In this document: positions 7,173-14,235 of the stretch, piece by piece | Numbering within the stretch: the stretch's first letter is position 1 | Layout: the number at the start of each line of letters is the position of its first letter | Origin: JACDAS01 sp046262415 | GTDB taxonomy: Bacteria; Actinomycetota; Thermoleophilia; Gaiellales; Gaiellaceae | Length of the DNA stretch: 26,055 bases | Assembly: GCA_046262415.1 (NCBI GenBank) | Contig: JBHEMU010000129.1 | Span: 1-26,055 of the forward strand | Direction: 5' to 3' | Notes under the pieces: generated by a model | Database searches by the model: none | The model's input: the letters and a program-made list of their open reading frames with translations, nothing else | What the model was told of the DNA's origin: nothing | Made by a program: the position numbers and the translations under genes

Positions 7173-7997
7173 CTACTTCGGCCCCTTCGAGGCGGCAAGG
7201 AAGGTGGCCAGCCGCCGTAGGTTCTCGTCGCCGAGGTTCTCGTACACGGGCATGACGTTGTTGCCGAACGCCCCCGGGTTCTTCACGTACTGGGTCAGGT
7301 AGTCCACCGTCTTCCCCTCGGTCGCCCCGATGTCGGACAGGTCCGGAGCCCCCAGGTTGCTCGAGCCCGTGCCGAGGTAGGTGTGGCAGCCGGCACAGCC
7401 CACCTGGGCGAAGATCTCCGCGCCCGCGACCGCCTCCTCGTTCCCCTCAAAGCCCTGCCGGTCGGCCCAGACCGGCACCGCCTCGAGAATCTCAGCGCCG
7501 AGCGACTCTTTCGCCGTGGCACCCTTGTAGGTGAGGACGCCCATCGAGAGGACGACGAGGATCGCGGTGACGATCGCGACCGGCCTGCGCAGGAGCCGAC
7601 GCTCGCGCCGCAAGTCGACGAACGGCAGCGCGATCAGGATCATCAGCAGGATCGTGGGGATGCCGACCGTGCCGAGGATCACCGAGTCGGGCCACTTGAA
7701 GATCCGCAGGAGGTAGAAGAGGAAGTAGAAGTACCAGTCCGGACGCGGCACGAAGTTCGTCGTCGCCGGATCGGCCTTCTCCGTGTAGAGCGGGCCTAGC
7801 CAGCCGGGCTCGGTGCCGTCGCCGCCCGCCGTGAACTTCCAGACGCAGGCAAGACCGACGATGACGCCGACGACGACGAGGCTCATCACCGTGTCGTGGA
7901 ACATCGCGAAGGGGAAGAAGGGCTTCCCCCGCTGGTCGACGTCCTCCTTGTAGCGCTTGAAGGCGGCGCGGCGCTCCTCGACCCGTCGGCTCGCCAC
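7173..7997 (-). CDS. qcrC: menaquinol:cytochrome c reductase subunit QcrC: subunit IV fused to cytochrome c
   Basis: This 274-residue protein joins a cytochrome b6f subunit-IV-like domain to a C-terminal c-type cytochrome. Residues 35-55 form the first helix. The quinol-oxidation-site motif PDWY is at 86-89, where ubiquinol and plastoquinol enzymes have PEWY. Helices then lie near 105-127 and 140-156. A single CAGCH heme-c site is at 201-205, with Met249 in NNVMPVYENL as the probable sixth ligand. This arrangement matches the Bacillus type of bc complex and not the diheme QcrC of mycobacteria and corynebacteria. GTG at 7997 shares one base with the qcrB stop (TAGTG). It should pass electrons from the Rieske centre to a downstream oxidase or cytochrome c. 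Confidence 0.93.
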   Translation of the reverse strand: MASRRVEERRAAFKRYKEDVDQRGKPFFPFAMFHDTVMSLVVVGVIVGLACVWKFTAGGDGTEPGWLGPLYTEKADPATTNFVPRPDWYFYFLFYLLRIFKWPDSVILGTVGIPTILLMILIALPFVDLRRERRLLRRPVAIVTAILVVLSMGVLTYKGATAKESLGAEILEAVPVWADRQGFEGNEEAVAGAEIFAQVGCAGCHTYLGTGSSNLGAPDLSDIGATEGKTVDYLTQYVKNPGAFGNNVMPVYENLGDENLRRLATFLAASKGPK

Positions 7998-8794
7998 TAG
8001 GCCTCAGGCCTCCTCATCGTGCCTCGCGGCTGCGGGGACACGAGCCCGGCACGGCCGACCGGCTCGGGCTCCGGGCGGTCGGCGCCGGCTGCGTCCTTCG
8101 ACCAGGGAGGCGACGAGACGCCGAGCCGGATCACCAGGTACAGGTGGAGGCCGATCAACGCGAACAGGGCGCCGGGGATCGCGAGCATGTGCAGGGCGTA
8201 GAACCGGCTGATCGTGCTCTCGCCGATCTCTGCCCCCCCGCTCAGGATCGGCGTGATGAACGGTCCCAGGAAGGGAGCCGTCCCGTTGATGTTGATGCCG
8301 ACGACCGTGGCCCAGTAGGCGGTGTTGTCCCAGGGCAGCAGGTAGCCGGTGAAGCCCTCGAGCATGCCGAGCGCCAGCAGCAGCACGCCGATGATCCAGT
8401 TCAGCTCCCGCGGGTACTTGTAGGCGCCGAACAGGAAGACGCGGGCCATGTGGAAGAACATCAGGATGATGAAGACGCTCGCCCCCCAGCGGTGCATGCC
8501 GCGGACGAGCCAGCCGAGCGTGATGTCGTTCGTGATGCGCTGGATCGACTCGTAGGCCTCGTCCGGGTGGGGCTGGTAGTACATGGCCAGGAAGACGCCG
8601 GTGACGGCCTGGACGAGGAAGGCGGTCAGCGTCGCCGAGCCGAGCGTGTGGAACCAGTTCGTGTCGCGCGGGACCTTGCGGAAGAGGAAGTACTTGATCC
8701 CCCCGACGAGCCCCGACCGCTCCTCGAGCCAGTCGAGCGGGTAGAGAGCGAGCTGCTCGATCTTTTTCCGGCGGGCGCTCTTGGCTCTGGGCAT
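7997..8794 (-). CDS. qcrB: cytochrome b subunit QcrB, b6 type
   Basis: This short, four-helix cytochrome b has 265 residues. The heme ligands are His101 and His115 (13 residues between) and His202 and His217 (14 between). The 14-residue second spacing is the cytochrome b6 signature. GYLLPWDNTAYWA and PRELNWIIG are further b6-type markers. The plant/cyanobacterial b6 sequence has a Cys (Cys35) that covalently holds the extra heme c_n; aligning TLGSATLTAFLVQ here with CLGGITLTCFLVQ puts Thr50 at that place, so no thioether link is possible. The C-terminal 35 residues after the last helix are charged and Pro-rich. ATG at 8794 overlaps the qcrA stop by one base (TGATG). The subunit binds quinone at both membrane faces. 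Confidence 0.95.
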   Translation of the reverse strand: MPRAKSARRKKIEQLALYPLDWLEERSGLVGGIKYFLFRKVPRDTNWFHTLGSATLTAFLVQAVTGVFLAMYYQPHPDEAYESIQRITNDITLGWLVRGMHRWGASVFIILMFFHMARVFLFGAYKYPRELNWIIGVLLLALGMLEGFTGYLLPWDNTAYWATVVGININGTAPFLGPFITPILSGGAEIGESTISRFYALHMLAIPGALFALIGLHLYLVIRLGVSSPPWSKDAAGADRPEPEPVGRAGLVSPQPRGTMRRPEA

Positions 8795-9762
8795 CAGCGG
8801 CCCGGCGGCTGGATGGGATAGAGCACCTTCTCGATACCGTCGATGTGCTGCCCGGGGCCGGCGAGCTTGTACGCCTTGATCTTCGCCTGCGCGCCCTGGC
8901 TCTCGACGTCGGAGACGCTGTACGTCTTCCCGAGGAACAGGTGTCCGTTCCGGATCGAGAACGTGTAGCGGTCGAGCGCGCGCACGGGCGGGCCGGCCGT
9001 GCGGTTACCTTCGGTGTCGTAGGCGCCGCCGTGGCAGGGGCAGCCGAAGGCCGACAGGCCCTGCACCGGGATCAGGCGGATCTCCTCCCCCTCCGCGCCC
9101 TCCGCCTCCTTTCGCTGGTCGTCGAGCACGAGACCGGCGGGCTGGACCGGGCAGCCCAGGTGGACGCAGCGATTGGACATGGCGGTGAAGCTGGGCGCGC
9201 CGTCGAGCAGGCCGTTGTAGCGGACGTATGCCGTGCGGCGCGAGACCTCGCCCTCCTCGGGATCGAGCATGAAGGTGACGATCGTCCATTCACCCTCGGT
9301 GAAGTTCTCGAGCGGACCGACGTCGACCTCCTCCTGCTCCTGACCCACGAACGCGGGGAGGATCATCAGCCCGGCGGCGGGGAGCGTCACAGCGCCCCCG
9401 ATGACCGCGCCGAGGCCGAGCGTCGCGCCCTCGAGGAACTTGCTCCGCGGGTAGGTCGCCAGCTCCGCGGGGCTCGGCTTCGGCATCGCGTCCTTCCCCT
9501 CGGTCGGGAGCGGCGCCGGCCCTGCCTCCACGGGGACGTGGGGCTCGGCCGCGGGCGCCGGCGGCGGGGAGGCGTGGCCGCGCATGACGTCGCGCACCCA
9601 CAGGAAGCCGAACAGCGCGGTGATCGCGGCGCCGATCCCGAACCCGACCGGGAAGCTGACCACGAGCCCGACGAGCAGGCAGGCCACTCCGACCGCGAAG
9701 CCGATCGGCCACAGGCTCGGCGGCGGGAGATGTGGCTTGTCGTCCCCGCTACGGGATTCCAC
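8794..9762 (-). CDS. qcrA: Rieske iron-sulfur subunit QcrA
   Basis: QcrA accepts the first electron from menaquinol at the outer face of the bc complex. In this 322-residue protein the 2Fe-2S ligands are Cys199 and His201 (CVHLGC) and Cys241 and His244 (CPCHGG). Cys204 and Cys243 are placed for the stabilising disulfide. Two hydrophobic helices at about 18-38 and 40-57 precede a Pro-rich loop. A third helix at about 113-139 leads to the Rieske domain, giving three N-terminal helices instead of the usual one, as in actinobacterial QcrA. An acidic insert (about 214-228) lies between the two cluster loops. GTG at 9762 is firmly set by AAAGGAG at 9770-9776, seven bases upstream. The 28-base gap after ubiD is one of the longest in this unit. 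Confidence 0.94.
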   Translation of the reverse strand: MESRSGDDKPHLPPPSLWPIGFAVGVACLLVGLVVSFPVGFGIGAAITALFGFLWVRDVMRGHASPPPAPAAEPHVPVEAGPAPLPTEGKDAMPKPSPAELATYPRSKFLEGATLGLGAVIGGAVTLPAAGLMILPAFVGQEQEEVDVGPLENFTEGEWTIVTFMLDPEEGEVSRRTAYVRYNGLLDGAPSFTAMSNRCVHLGCPVQPAGLVLDDQRKEAEGAEGEEIRLIPVQGLSAFGCPCHGGAYDTEGNRTAGPPVRALDRYTFSIRNGHLFLGKTYSVSDVESQGAQAKIKAYKLAGPGQHIDGIEKVLYPIQPPGR

Positions 9763-9790
9763 TTCGTGGCTCCTTTCCGACCGGGGCTGG

Positions 9791-11302
9791 CTAGTCGCGT
9801 CGCTTCGCTCGGGAGAATAGAGAACGCCGGGAGGTCGAGCGCCCGTTGTCCGGCCTGCCCCGGAGGTCGATGCCGTACTCGGCCCAGCGGGCGTCGACGA
9901 GGGCCCGCACCTCCGGCGTCATCACGATCTCCTCGGGCCAGGGGCGGGTGCCCTCCTCGGGCCCCTTGCTCGTCGCGTCGATGCCCAGCTTGCCGCCGAC
10001 GAACTGCAGTGTCGGCGCGTGATCGAGATGGTCGAGCGGCCCCTCCGAGAGCAGCAGGTCCCGCTTCGGGTCGACGTTCGCGCAGACGCGGAAGAAGACC
10101 TCGGAGTAGTCGTGGACGTCCACGTCCTCGTCGACGACGACGACGCACTTCTCCAGGCTCAGCAGCCCGAGCCCCCAGATCGCGTGCATCACTTTCCGGG
10201 CATGCCCGGGGAACGCCTTCCGGATCGAGACGATCGCGCAGTTGTGGAACGCGCCGGCGACGGGGAGGTCGTAGTCGACGAGCTCCGGCACGGTCATGCG
10301 GATCGCGGGCAGGAAGATGCGCTCGGTCGCCTTCCCGAGCCAGGCGTCCTCCTGCGGCGGCTTCCCGACGACGATCGACGGGTAGATCGCATCCCGCCTC
10401 ATCGTCATCGCGGTGACGTGGAAGACCGGGAAGGGCTCCTGCGCCGTGTAGTACCCGGTGTGGTCGCCGAACGGCCCCTCGTCGCCGAGGTCGCCGCGCT
10501 GGACGTACCCCTCGAGCACGATCTCGGCGTTCGCGGGCACGTCCAGGTCGACCGTCTTCGCCCGCACGAGCTCGACGGCCTCGCCGCGGAGGAAGCCGGC
10601 GAGCATCAGCTCGTCGATGTGCTTCGGCAGCGGCGCGCTCGCGGAGTAGGCCGTCACCGGGTCGAGCCCCAGCGCGACGGCGACCTCGAGGCGCCCGTCC
10701 GTCGCCAGGTAGTCCATGCGGCCGTCCTTGTGGATCTGCCAGTGCATGAGCGTCGAGCGCCGGTCGATCTTCTGCATCCGGTACATGCCCACGTTCCGCG
10801 TGCCCGCCTTCGGATCGCGGGTGATCACGGCCGGCAGCGTGATGAACGGCGCCGGGTCGCCGGGCCAGCAGCGCTGGATCGGCAGCAGGTCGAGGTCGAC
10901 GTCGTCGCCCGTGAGCACCAGGTCCTGGCAGGGCCCGCGCCGCACCGTCCGGGGCAGCGAGTCGGCGATCGACTTCAGCTTCTTCAGGCCCCGCACCTTC
11001 TCGACGAGCCCCTGCGGCGGCTGCATCTCGATCACGTCCTCGAGCCTCCGGGCGACGTCGTCGAGCGTCGGCTCGCCGAACGCGAGGCACATGCGGCGCT
11101 CCGTTCCGAACTGGTTGATCAGCAGCGGGTGGCTCGAGCCCTTCGGGCGCTCGAAGAGGAGCGCGGGCCCTCCGGACTTGACGGTCCGGTCGACGATCTC
11201 CGTGATCTCGAGGTCGGCATCGACCTCGGCTTCGACGCGGACGAGCTCGCCCTCGCGCTCGAGCAGCCGGATCCAGTCGCGCAGGTCGGCCGGTGCGGCC
11301 AT
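9791..11302 (-). CDS. UbiD-family prenyl-FMN-dependent decarboxylase (probable menaquinone step)
   Basis: UbiD enzymes decarboxylate aromatic or unsaturated acids using prenylated FMN. The 503-residue protein has the cofactor-loop motif RNVGMYRMQ near 169-177 and MHWQIHKDG near 186-194. AEIVLEGYV follows near 259-267 and GPFGDHTGYY near 276-285, which supply the usual metal, Arg and Glu positions. Length fits the family. Its placement with ubiX, polyprenyl synthase, menG and futalosine genes suggests the MqnL role, decarboxylating the prenylated or unprenylated 1,4-dihydroxy-6-naphthoate intermediate. No UbiA-type prenyltransferase is in the window, so the order of steps cannot be judged. ATG at 11302 lies six bases after the stop of the 50-residue membrane protein. 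Confidence 0.9.
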   Translation of the reverse strand: MAAPADLRDWIRLLEREGELVRVEAEVDADLEITEIVDRTVKSGGPALLFERPKGSSHPLLINQFGTERRMCLAFGEPTLDDVARRLEDVIEMQPPQGLVEKVRGLKKLKSIADSLPRTVRRGPCQDLVLTGDDVDLDLLPIQRCWPGDPAPFITLPAVITRDPKAGTRNVGMYRMQKIDRRSTLMHWQIHKDGRMDYLATDGRLEVAVALGLDPVTAYSASAPLPKHIDELMLAGFLRGEAVELVRAKTVDLDVPANAEIVLEGYVQRGDLGDEGPFGDHTGYYTAQEPFPVFHVTAMTMRRDAIYPSIVVGKPPQEDAWLGKATERIFLPAIRMTVPELVDYDLPVAGAFHNCAIVSIRKAFPGHARKVMHAIWGLGLLSLEKCVVVVDEDVDVHDYSEVFFRVCANVDPKRDLLLSEGPLDHLDHAPTLQFVGGKLGIDATSKGPEEGTRPWPEEIVMTPEVRALVDARWAEYGIDLRGRPDNGRSTSRRSLFSRAKRRD

Positions 11303-11308
11303 TCGCGT

Positions 11309-11461
11309 CTAATGGCGGCGGTGGCGGGCCCAGCGGCTGAGCTCGCCGATGGCGATCACGCCCGCGAAGATCAGGCCGACGATCAGCATGCCGATGATCA
11401 CGTTGCGGCCCTCCTCGGCCGCATCCGCGAGCGGGAGCGACAGTGCCACGAGCCCTGCCAT
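11309..11461 (-). CDS. small one-helix membrane protein, unrecognised
   Basis: A 50-codon frame starts at ATG 11461 and ends with TAG. The peptide has a short hydrophobic lead (MAGLVALSLPLADAAEEGRN), one strong transmembrane helix (residues about 21-39) and a basic tail ending RWARHRRH. The charge pattern, acidic before and basic after the helix, predicts the C-terminus in the cytoplasm. It fits tightly between the 182-residue protein (11-base gap) and ubiD (six-base gap), and no other frame fills this space. It is too short for routine gene calling and I do not recognise a family. Two bases of context would favour a small accessory subunit of the adjacent bc complex or a membrane tether for quinone enzymes; both are guesses. 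Confidence 0.6.
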   Translation of the reverse strand: MAGLVALSLPLADAAEEGRNVIIGMLIVGLIFAGVIAIGELSRWARHRRH

Positions 11462-11472
11462 CGCGCTCGACT

Positions 11473-12021
11473 CTAACGGACTCTGGCGGCGTGAGCGTCG
11501 AGCGCGGCCGCAACCGCGTCGGCCCCCGCGACAGCGCGCGCGACCGCGACCAGGGGCTCCGGGTCGCGGTCGCGGCGCAGCGCCTCGCGCGGCTCCTCGA
11601 GGGCGCCCTCGCCGAGTAGCGCGGCCGTCGCCGCCCAGGCTGCCCCGTCGCCGCCTGCGTTCTCGGCCCGCACCTGGGCGCAGAGCGAGATCAGCTCGGC
11701 GAGGTCAGCCACCGCGGCAACCTCCTCGAGCATCGCGATCCGGACGAGCCCGTGCGCGTACAGGTAGTCGCCCAGCAGGAGCGCGATGTCTCGGTCGGCC
11801 GGCGAGAACAGGCGCGACCGGCCGTAGTGGAGCAGGTAGCCCTCGTAGATCGTCTCCAGCCCCAGGGTGAACCGCGGGTGTCCGAGCGGGGAGAAGACGG
11901 GGATGAGCTCGCGGCGGTCGGCGGGCAGCAGCGCGTGGCCCCAGAGCGGGCTCTCCTGCTCGGCCTCGGCGGCGATCGTCTCCCAGATCGACTCGGAGCT
12001 CTTAGTCGTCGAAGAAGTCAC
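11473..12021 (-). CDS. unrecognised helical protein downstream of hemL
   Basis: A 182-residue, largely alpha-helical soluble protein starts at GTG 12021 inside the end of hemL (20-base overlap). The start is supported by GGAGG six bases upstream. The N-terminal half is more distinctive: ESPLWGHALLPADRRELIPV, then GLETIYEGYLLHYGRSRLF. The segment PADRDIALLLGDYLYAHGL (residues 75-92) resembles the GDYLFARAF helix of polyprenyl synthases, including the one in this window. There is no aspartate-rich catalytic motif. The C-terminal third is Ala-rich and low in information. It could be a non-catalytic partner in isoprenoid synthesis, but that rests on one short similarity; otherwise it is hypothetical. 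The gene itself is well supported by codon use and coupling. Confidence 0.7.
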   Translation of the reverse strand: MTSSTTKSSESIWETIAAEAEQESPLWGHALLPADRRELIPVFSPLGHPRFTLGLETIYEGYLLHYGRSRLFSPADRDIALLLGDYLYAHGLVRIAMLEEVAAVADLAELISLCAQVRAENAGGDGAAWAATAALLGEGALEEPREALRRDRDPEPLVAVARAVAGADAVAAALDAHAARVR

Positions 12022-13267
12022 GCACGGCCTCCACCGTCCGGTCGACCTCCTCGTCGCCATGGGCGAGCGAGACGAACATCGCCTCGAACTGGGAGGGCGC
12101 GACGTAGATCCCGCGCGCGAGCAGGTGGCGGCAGAGGGCGCCGTAGCGATCAGTGTCGCTCTCGCCGGCGCCGGCGAAGTCCCGCACCGGCGGCGGTCGC
12201 AGGAACAGCGTCGCCATCGCGCCGACGCGCTGGACGCAGACGTCCTCGCCAAGTGCGGCGAGGCCCCGCTCGAGCCGGGCGCCTCGCTGCTCCAGGCCGC
12301 GGTAGACCTCAGGGTCGCGGAGGCGCCGCAGGACGGACAGTCCCGCCGCCGTCGCGAGCGGGTTCCCGGACAACGTCCCGGCCTGGTAGACGTCGCCCGC
12401 CGGAGCCAGCAGGCTGATCACGTCGGCGCGGCCGCCCAGAGCCGCGAGCGGCAGGCCGCCCCCGAGGATCTTGCCGAGCATGGTCAGGTCGGGGAGGATG
12501 CCGAAGCGCTCCTGGGCGCCCCCGCGGGCAACGCGGAAGCCGGTGATCACCTCGTCGAAGACGAGCAGGGCGCCCGAGGCGTCGCAGAGCGAGCGGAGCG
12601 TCTCGAGGAACCCCGCCTGCGGCGGAACGACGCCCATGTTCCCCGCCACCGGCTCGACGAGGACGGCCGCGAGGCCCTCGCCGTGCTGCATCACGGCCGC
12701 CACGGCCGCGTCCGCGTCGTTGTACGGGCAGACGATCGTGTCCGCGGCGGCCGGCGCGGGCACGCCCGGAGTGGAGGGGATCCCGAGCGTCGCCACCCCG
12801 GATCCCGCGCTCGCGAGCAGCGCGTCGACGTGCCCGTGATAGCCGCCGGCGAACTTCAGCACGCGGTCCCGCCGCGTGAACGCCCGGGCCAGGCGGACTG
12901 CGGTCATCGCCGCCTCGGTGCCGGAGGACACCAGCCGAACCTGCTCGACCGAGGGCACGGCGTCCGCGATCTCCGCCGCGAGCTCGACCTCGGCCTCGGT
13001 CGGCGCGCCGAAGCTCGTCCCCCGGGAGGCCGCCCGGACGACCGCTTCGACCGTCTCGGGGTCGGCGTGCCCGAAGAGCAGCGGTCCCCAGGACATCACC
13101 CAGTCGACGTAGCGCCGGCCGTGCACGTCCTCCAGGTAGGCGCCCTCGCCGCGGCGAACGAACACCGGCTCGTCCAGCCCGACGGCGCGCATCGCCCGCA
13201 CGGGCGAGTTGACGCCGCCCGGAATCAGCTCGAGCGCGCGGCGCCACAGCTCCGTCCGCGTCGTCAC
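12002..13267 (-). CDS. hemL: glutamate-1-semialdehyde 2,1-aminomutase HemL
   Basis: HemL converts glutamate-1-semialdehyde to 5-aminolevulinate, the committed precursor of heme. The 421-residue protein begins with ELIPGGVNSPVRA. It contains SSGTEAAMTAVRLARA (PLP phosphate site), GGYHGHVD, VFDEVITGFR with Asp238, and the Schiff-base Lys266 in TMLGKILGGGLP. This is the class-III aminotransferase HemL signature in full. Two GTG codons are possible; 13267 is chosen because it forms a GTGA overlap with hemB, the same junction seen repeatedly in this unit. The alternative at 13273 adds two residues. Together with hemB it covers two consecutive early tetrapyrrole steps of the C5 route; hemA, hemC and hemD are not in the window. 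Confidence 0.96.
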   Translation of the reverse strand: MTTRTELWRRALELIPGGVNSPVRAMRAVGLDEPVFVRRGEGAYLEDVHGRRYVDWVMSWGPLLFGHADPETVEAVVRAASRGTSFGAPTEAEVELAAEIADAVPSVEQVRLVSSGTEAAMTAVRLARAFTRRDRVLKFAGGYHGHVDALLASAGSGVATLGIPSTPGVPAPAAADTIVCPYNDADAAVAAVMQHGEGLAAVLVEPVAGNMGVVPPQAGFLETLRSLCDASGALLVFDEVITGFRVARGGAQERFGILPDLTMLGKILGGGLPLAALGGRADVISLLAPAGDVYQAGTLSGNPLATAAGLSVLRRLRDPEVYRGLEQRGARLERGLAALGEDVCVQRVGAMATLFLRPPPVRDFAGAGESDTDRYGALCRHLLARGIYVAPSQFEAMFVSLAHGDEEVDRTVEAVRDFFDD

Positions 13268-14235
13268 AGCCACCCTGCGAGCTCCTTCGTCCAGTACGAG
13301 ACGACGATGTCGGCCCCGGCGCGCTTGATCGCGGTCAGCGACTCGAGCGCGGCCTGCCGCTCGTCGAGCCAGCCACGCGCGGCGGCCGCCTTGACCATCG
13401 CGTACTCGCCGGAGACGCTGTACGCCCCCACCGGCAGGTCGAAGCGCTCGCGGACGGCGCGGATCACGTCCAGGTAGGGAAGCGCCGGCTTCACGAGCAG
13501 CACGTCCGCCCCCTCGCGCACGTCGAGCTCGCACTCGCGCAGCGCCTCGCGGACGTTCCCGGCGTGCAGCTGGTAGCCGCGGCGGTCGCCGAAGGCGGGT
13601 GTTGACTCCGCCACCTCCCGGAAGGGCCCGTAGAAGGCGGACGCGTACTTGGCGGCATAGGAGACGATCGGCGTCTCCTCCAGGCCGGCGTCGTCGAGGG
13701 CCTCCCGGATGCGGCCCACGCGCCCGTCCATCATGTCGCTGGGGCAGACCGCGTCGGCGCCGGCCTCGGCGTGGGAGACGGCCGTGCGCGCGAGCAGCTC
13801 GAGCGACTCGTCGTTGACCACGCGGTCGCCCCTGACGACGCCGCAGTGGCCGTGGGAGGTGTACTCGCAGAGGCACACGTCGGTGAGGAGCAGCAGCTCC
13901 GGCGCCCGCGCGCGCAGCTCGCGAAGGGCCTGCTGCACGATCCCGTCGGGGTCGTGCGCGCCGGAGGCCTCCTCGTCCTTCTCCTCGGGGATGCCGAACA
14001 GGAGGACGGCCGGGACGCCCAGGCGTTGCAGCTCCTCGGCCTCGCGTCCGAGCTCGTCGACGGAGCGCTGCGCGATCCCCGGCAGCCCTTCGAGCGGGCG
14101 GACGACGCCCTCGCCCGGGCACGCGAAGAGGGGCATCACGAAGTCGCGCAGGTCGAGGCGCGTCTCGGCGGCGAGCCCGCGCAGCGCGCCCGTGCGGCGC
14201 AGCCGGCGCAACCTCACCTGCGGAAAGGCGCTCAC
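13264..14235 (-). CDS. hemB: delta-aminolevulinic acid dehydratase (porphobilinogen synthase) HemB
   Basis: HemB condenses two 5-aminolevulinate molecules to porphobilinogen. In the 323-residue protein the Schiff-base lysines are Lys196 (SYAAKYASAFYGPFR) and Lys249 (LLVKPALPYLD). The metal loop DVCLCEYTSHGHCG holds Cys121, Cys123 and Cys131, the zinc-dependent form of the active site rather than the aspartate, magnesium-only form. PSDMMDGRV and SGEYAMVKAAA are further hallmarks. GTG at 14235 overlaps the stop of the ABC permease as GTGA, so hemB is translated directly after a membrane exporter subunit. Its own stop overlaps hemL. Length is normal. Confidence 0.97.
   Translation of the reverse strand: MSAFPQVRLRRLRRTGALRGLAAETRLDLRDFVMPLFACPGEGVVRPLEGLPGIAQRSVDELGREAEELQRLGVPAVLLFGIPEEKDEEASGAHDPDGIVQQALRELRARAPELLLLTDVCLCEYTSHGHCGVVRGDRVVNDESLELLARTAVSHAEAGADAVCPSDMMDGRVGRIREALDDAGLEETPIVSYAAKYASAFYGPFREVAESTPAFGDRRGYQLHAGNVREALRECELDVREGADVLLVKPALPYLDVIRAVRERFDLPVGAYSVSGEYAMVKAAAARGWLDERQAALESLTAIKRAGADIVVSYWTKELAGWL

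Noticed and set aside
8845..11476. Long plus-strand frames opposite qcrA and ubiD
   Set aside because: They are antisense shadows of well-identified genes, with composition typical of reversed GC-rich codons.
12002..14122. A 706-codon frame suggesting a hemL fusion
   Set aside because: The first part is an out-of-frame read of hemB; hemL homology starts at the GTGA junction at 13267.
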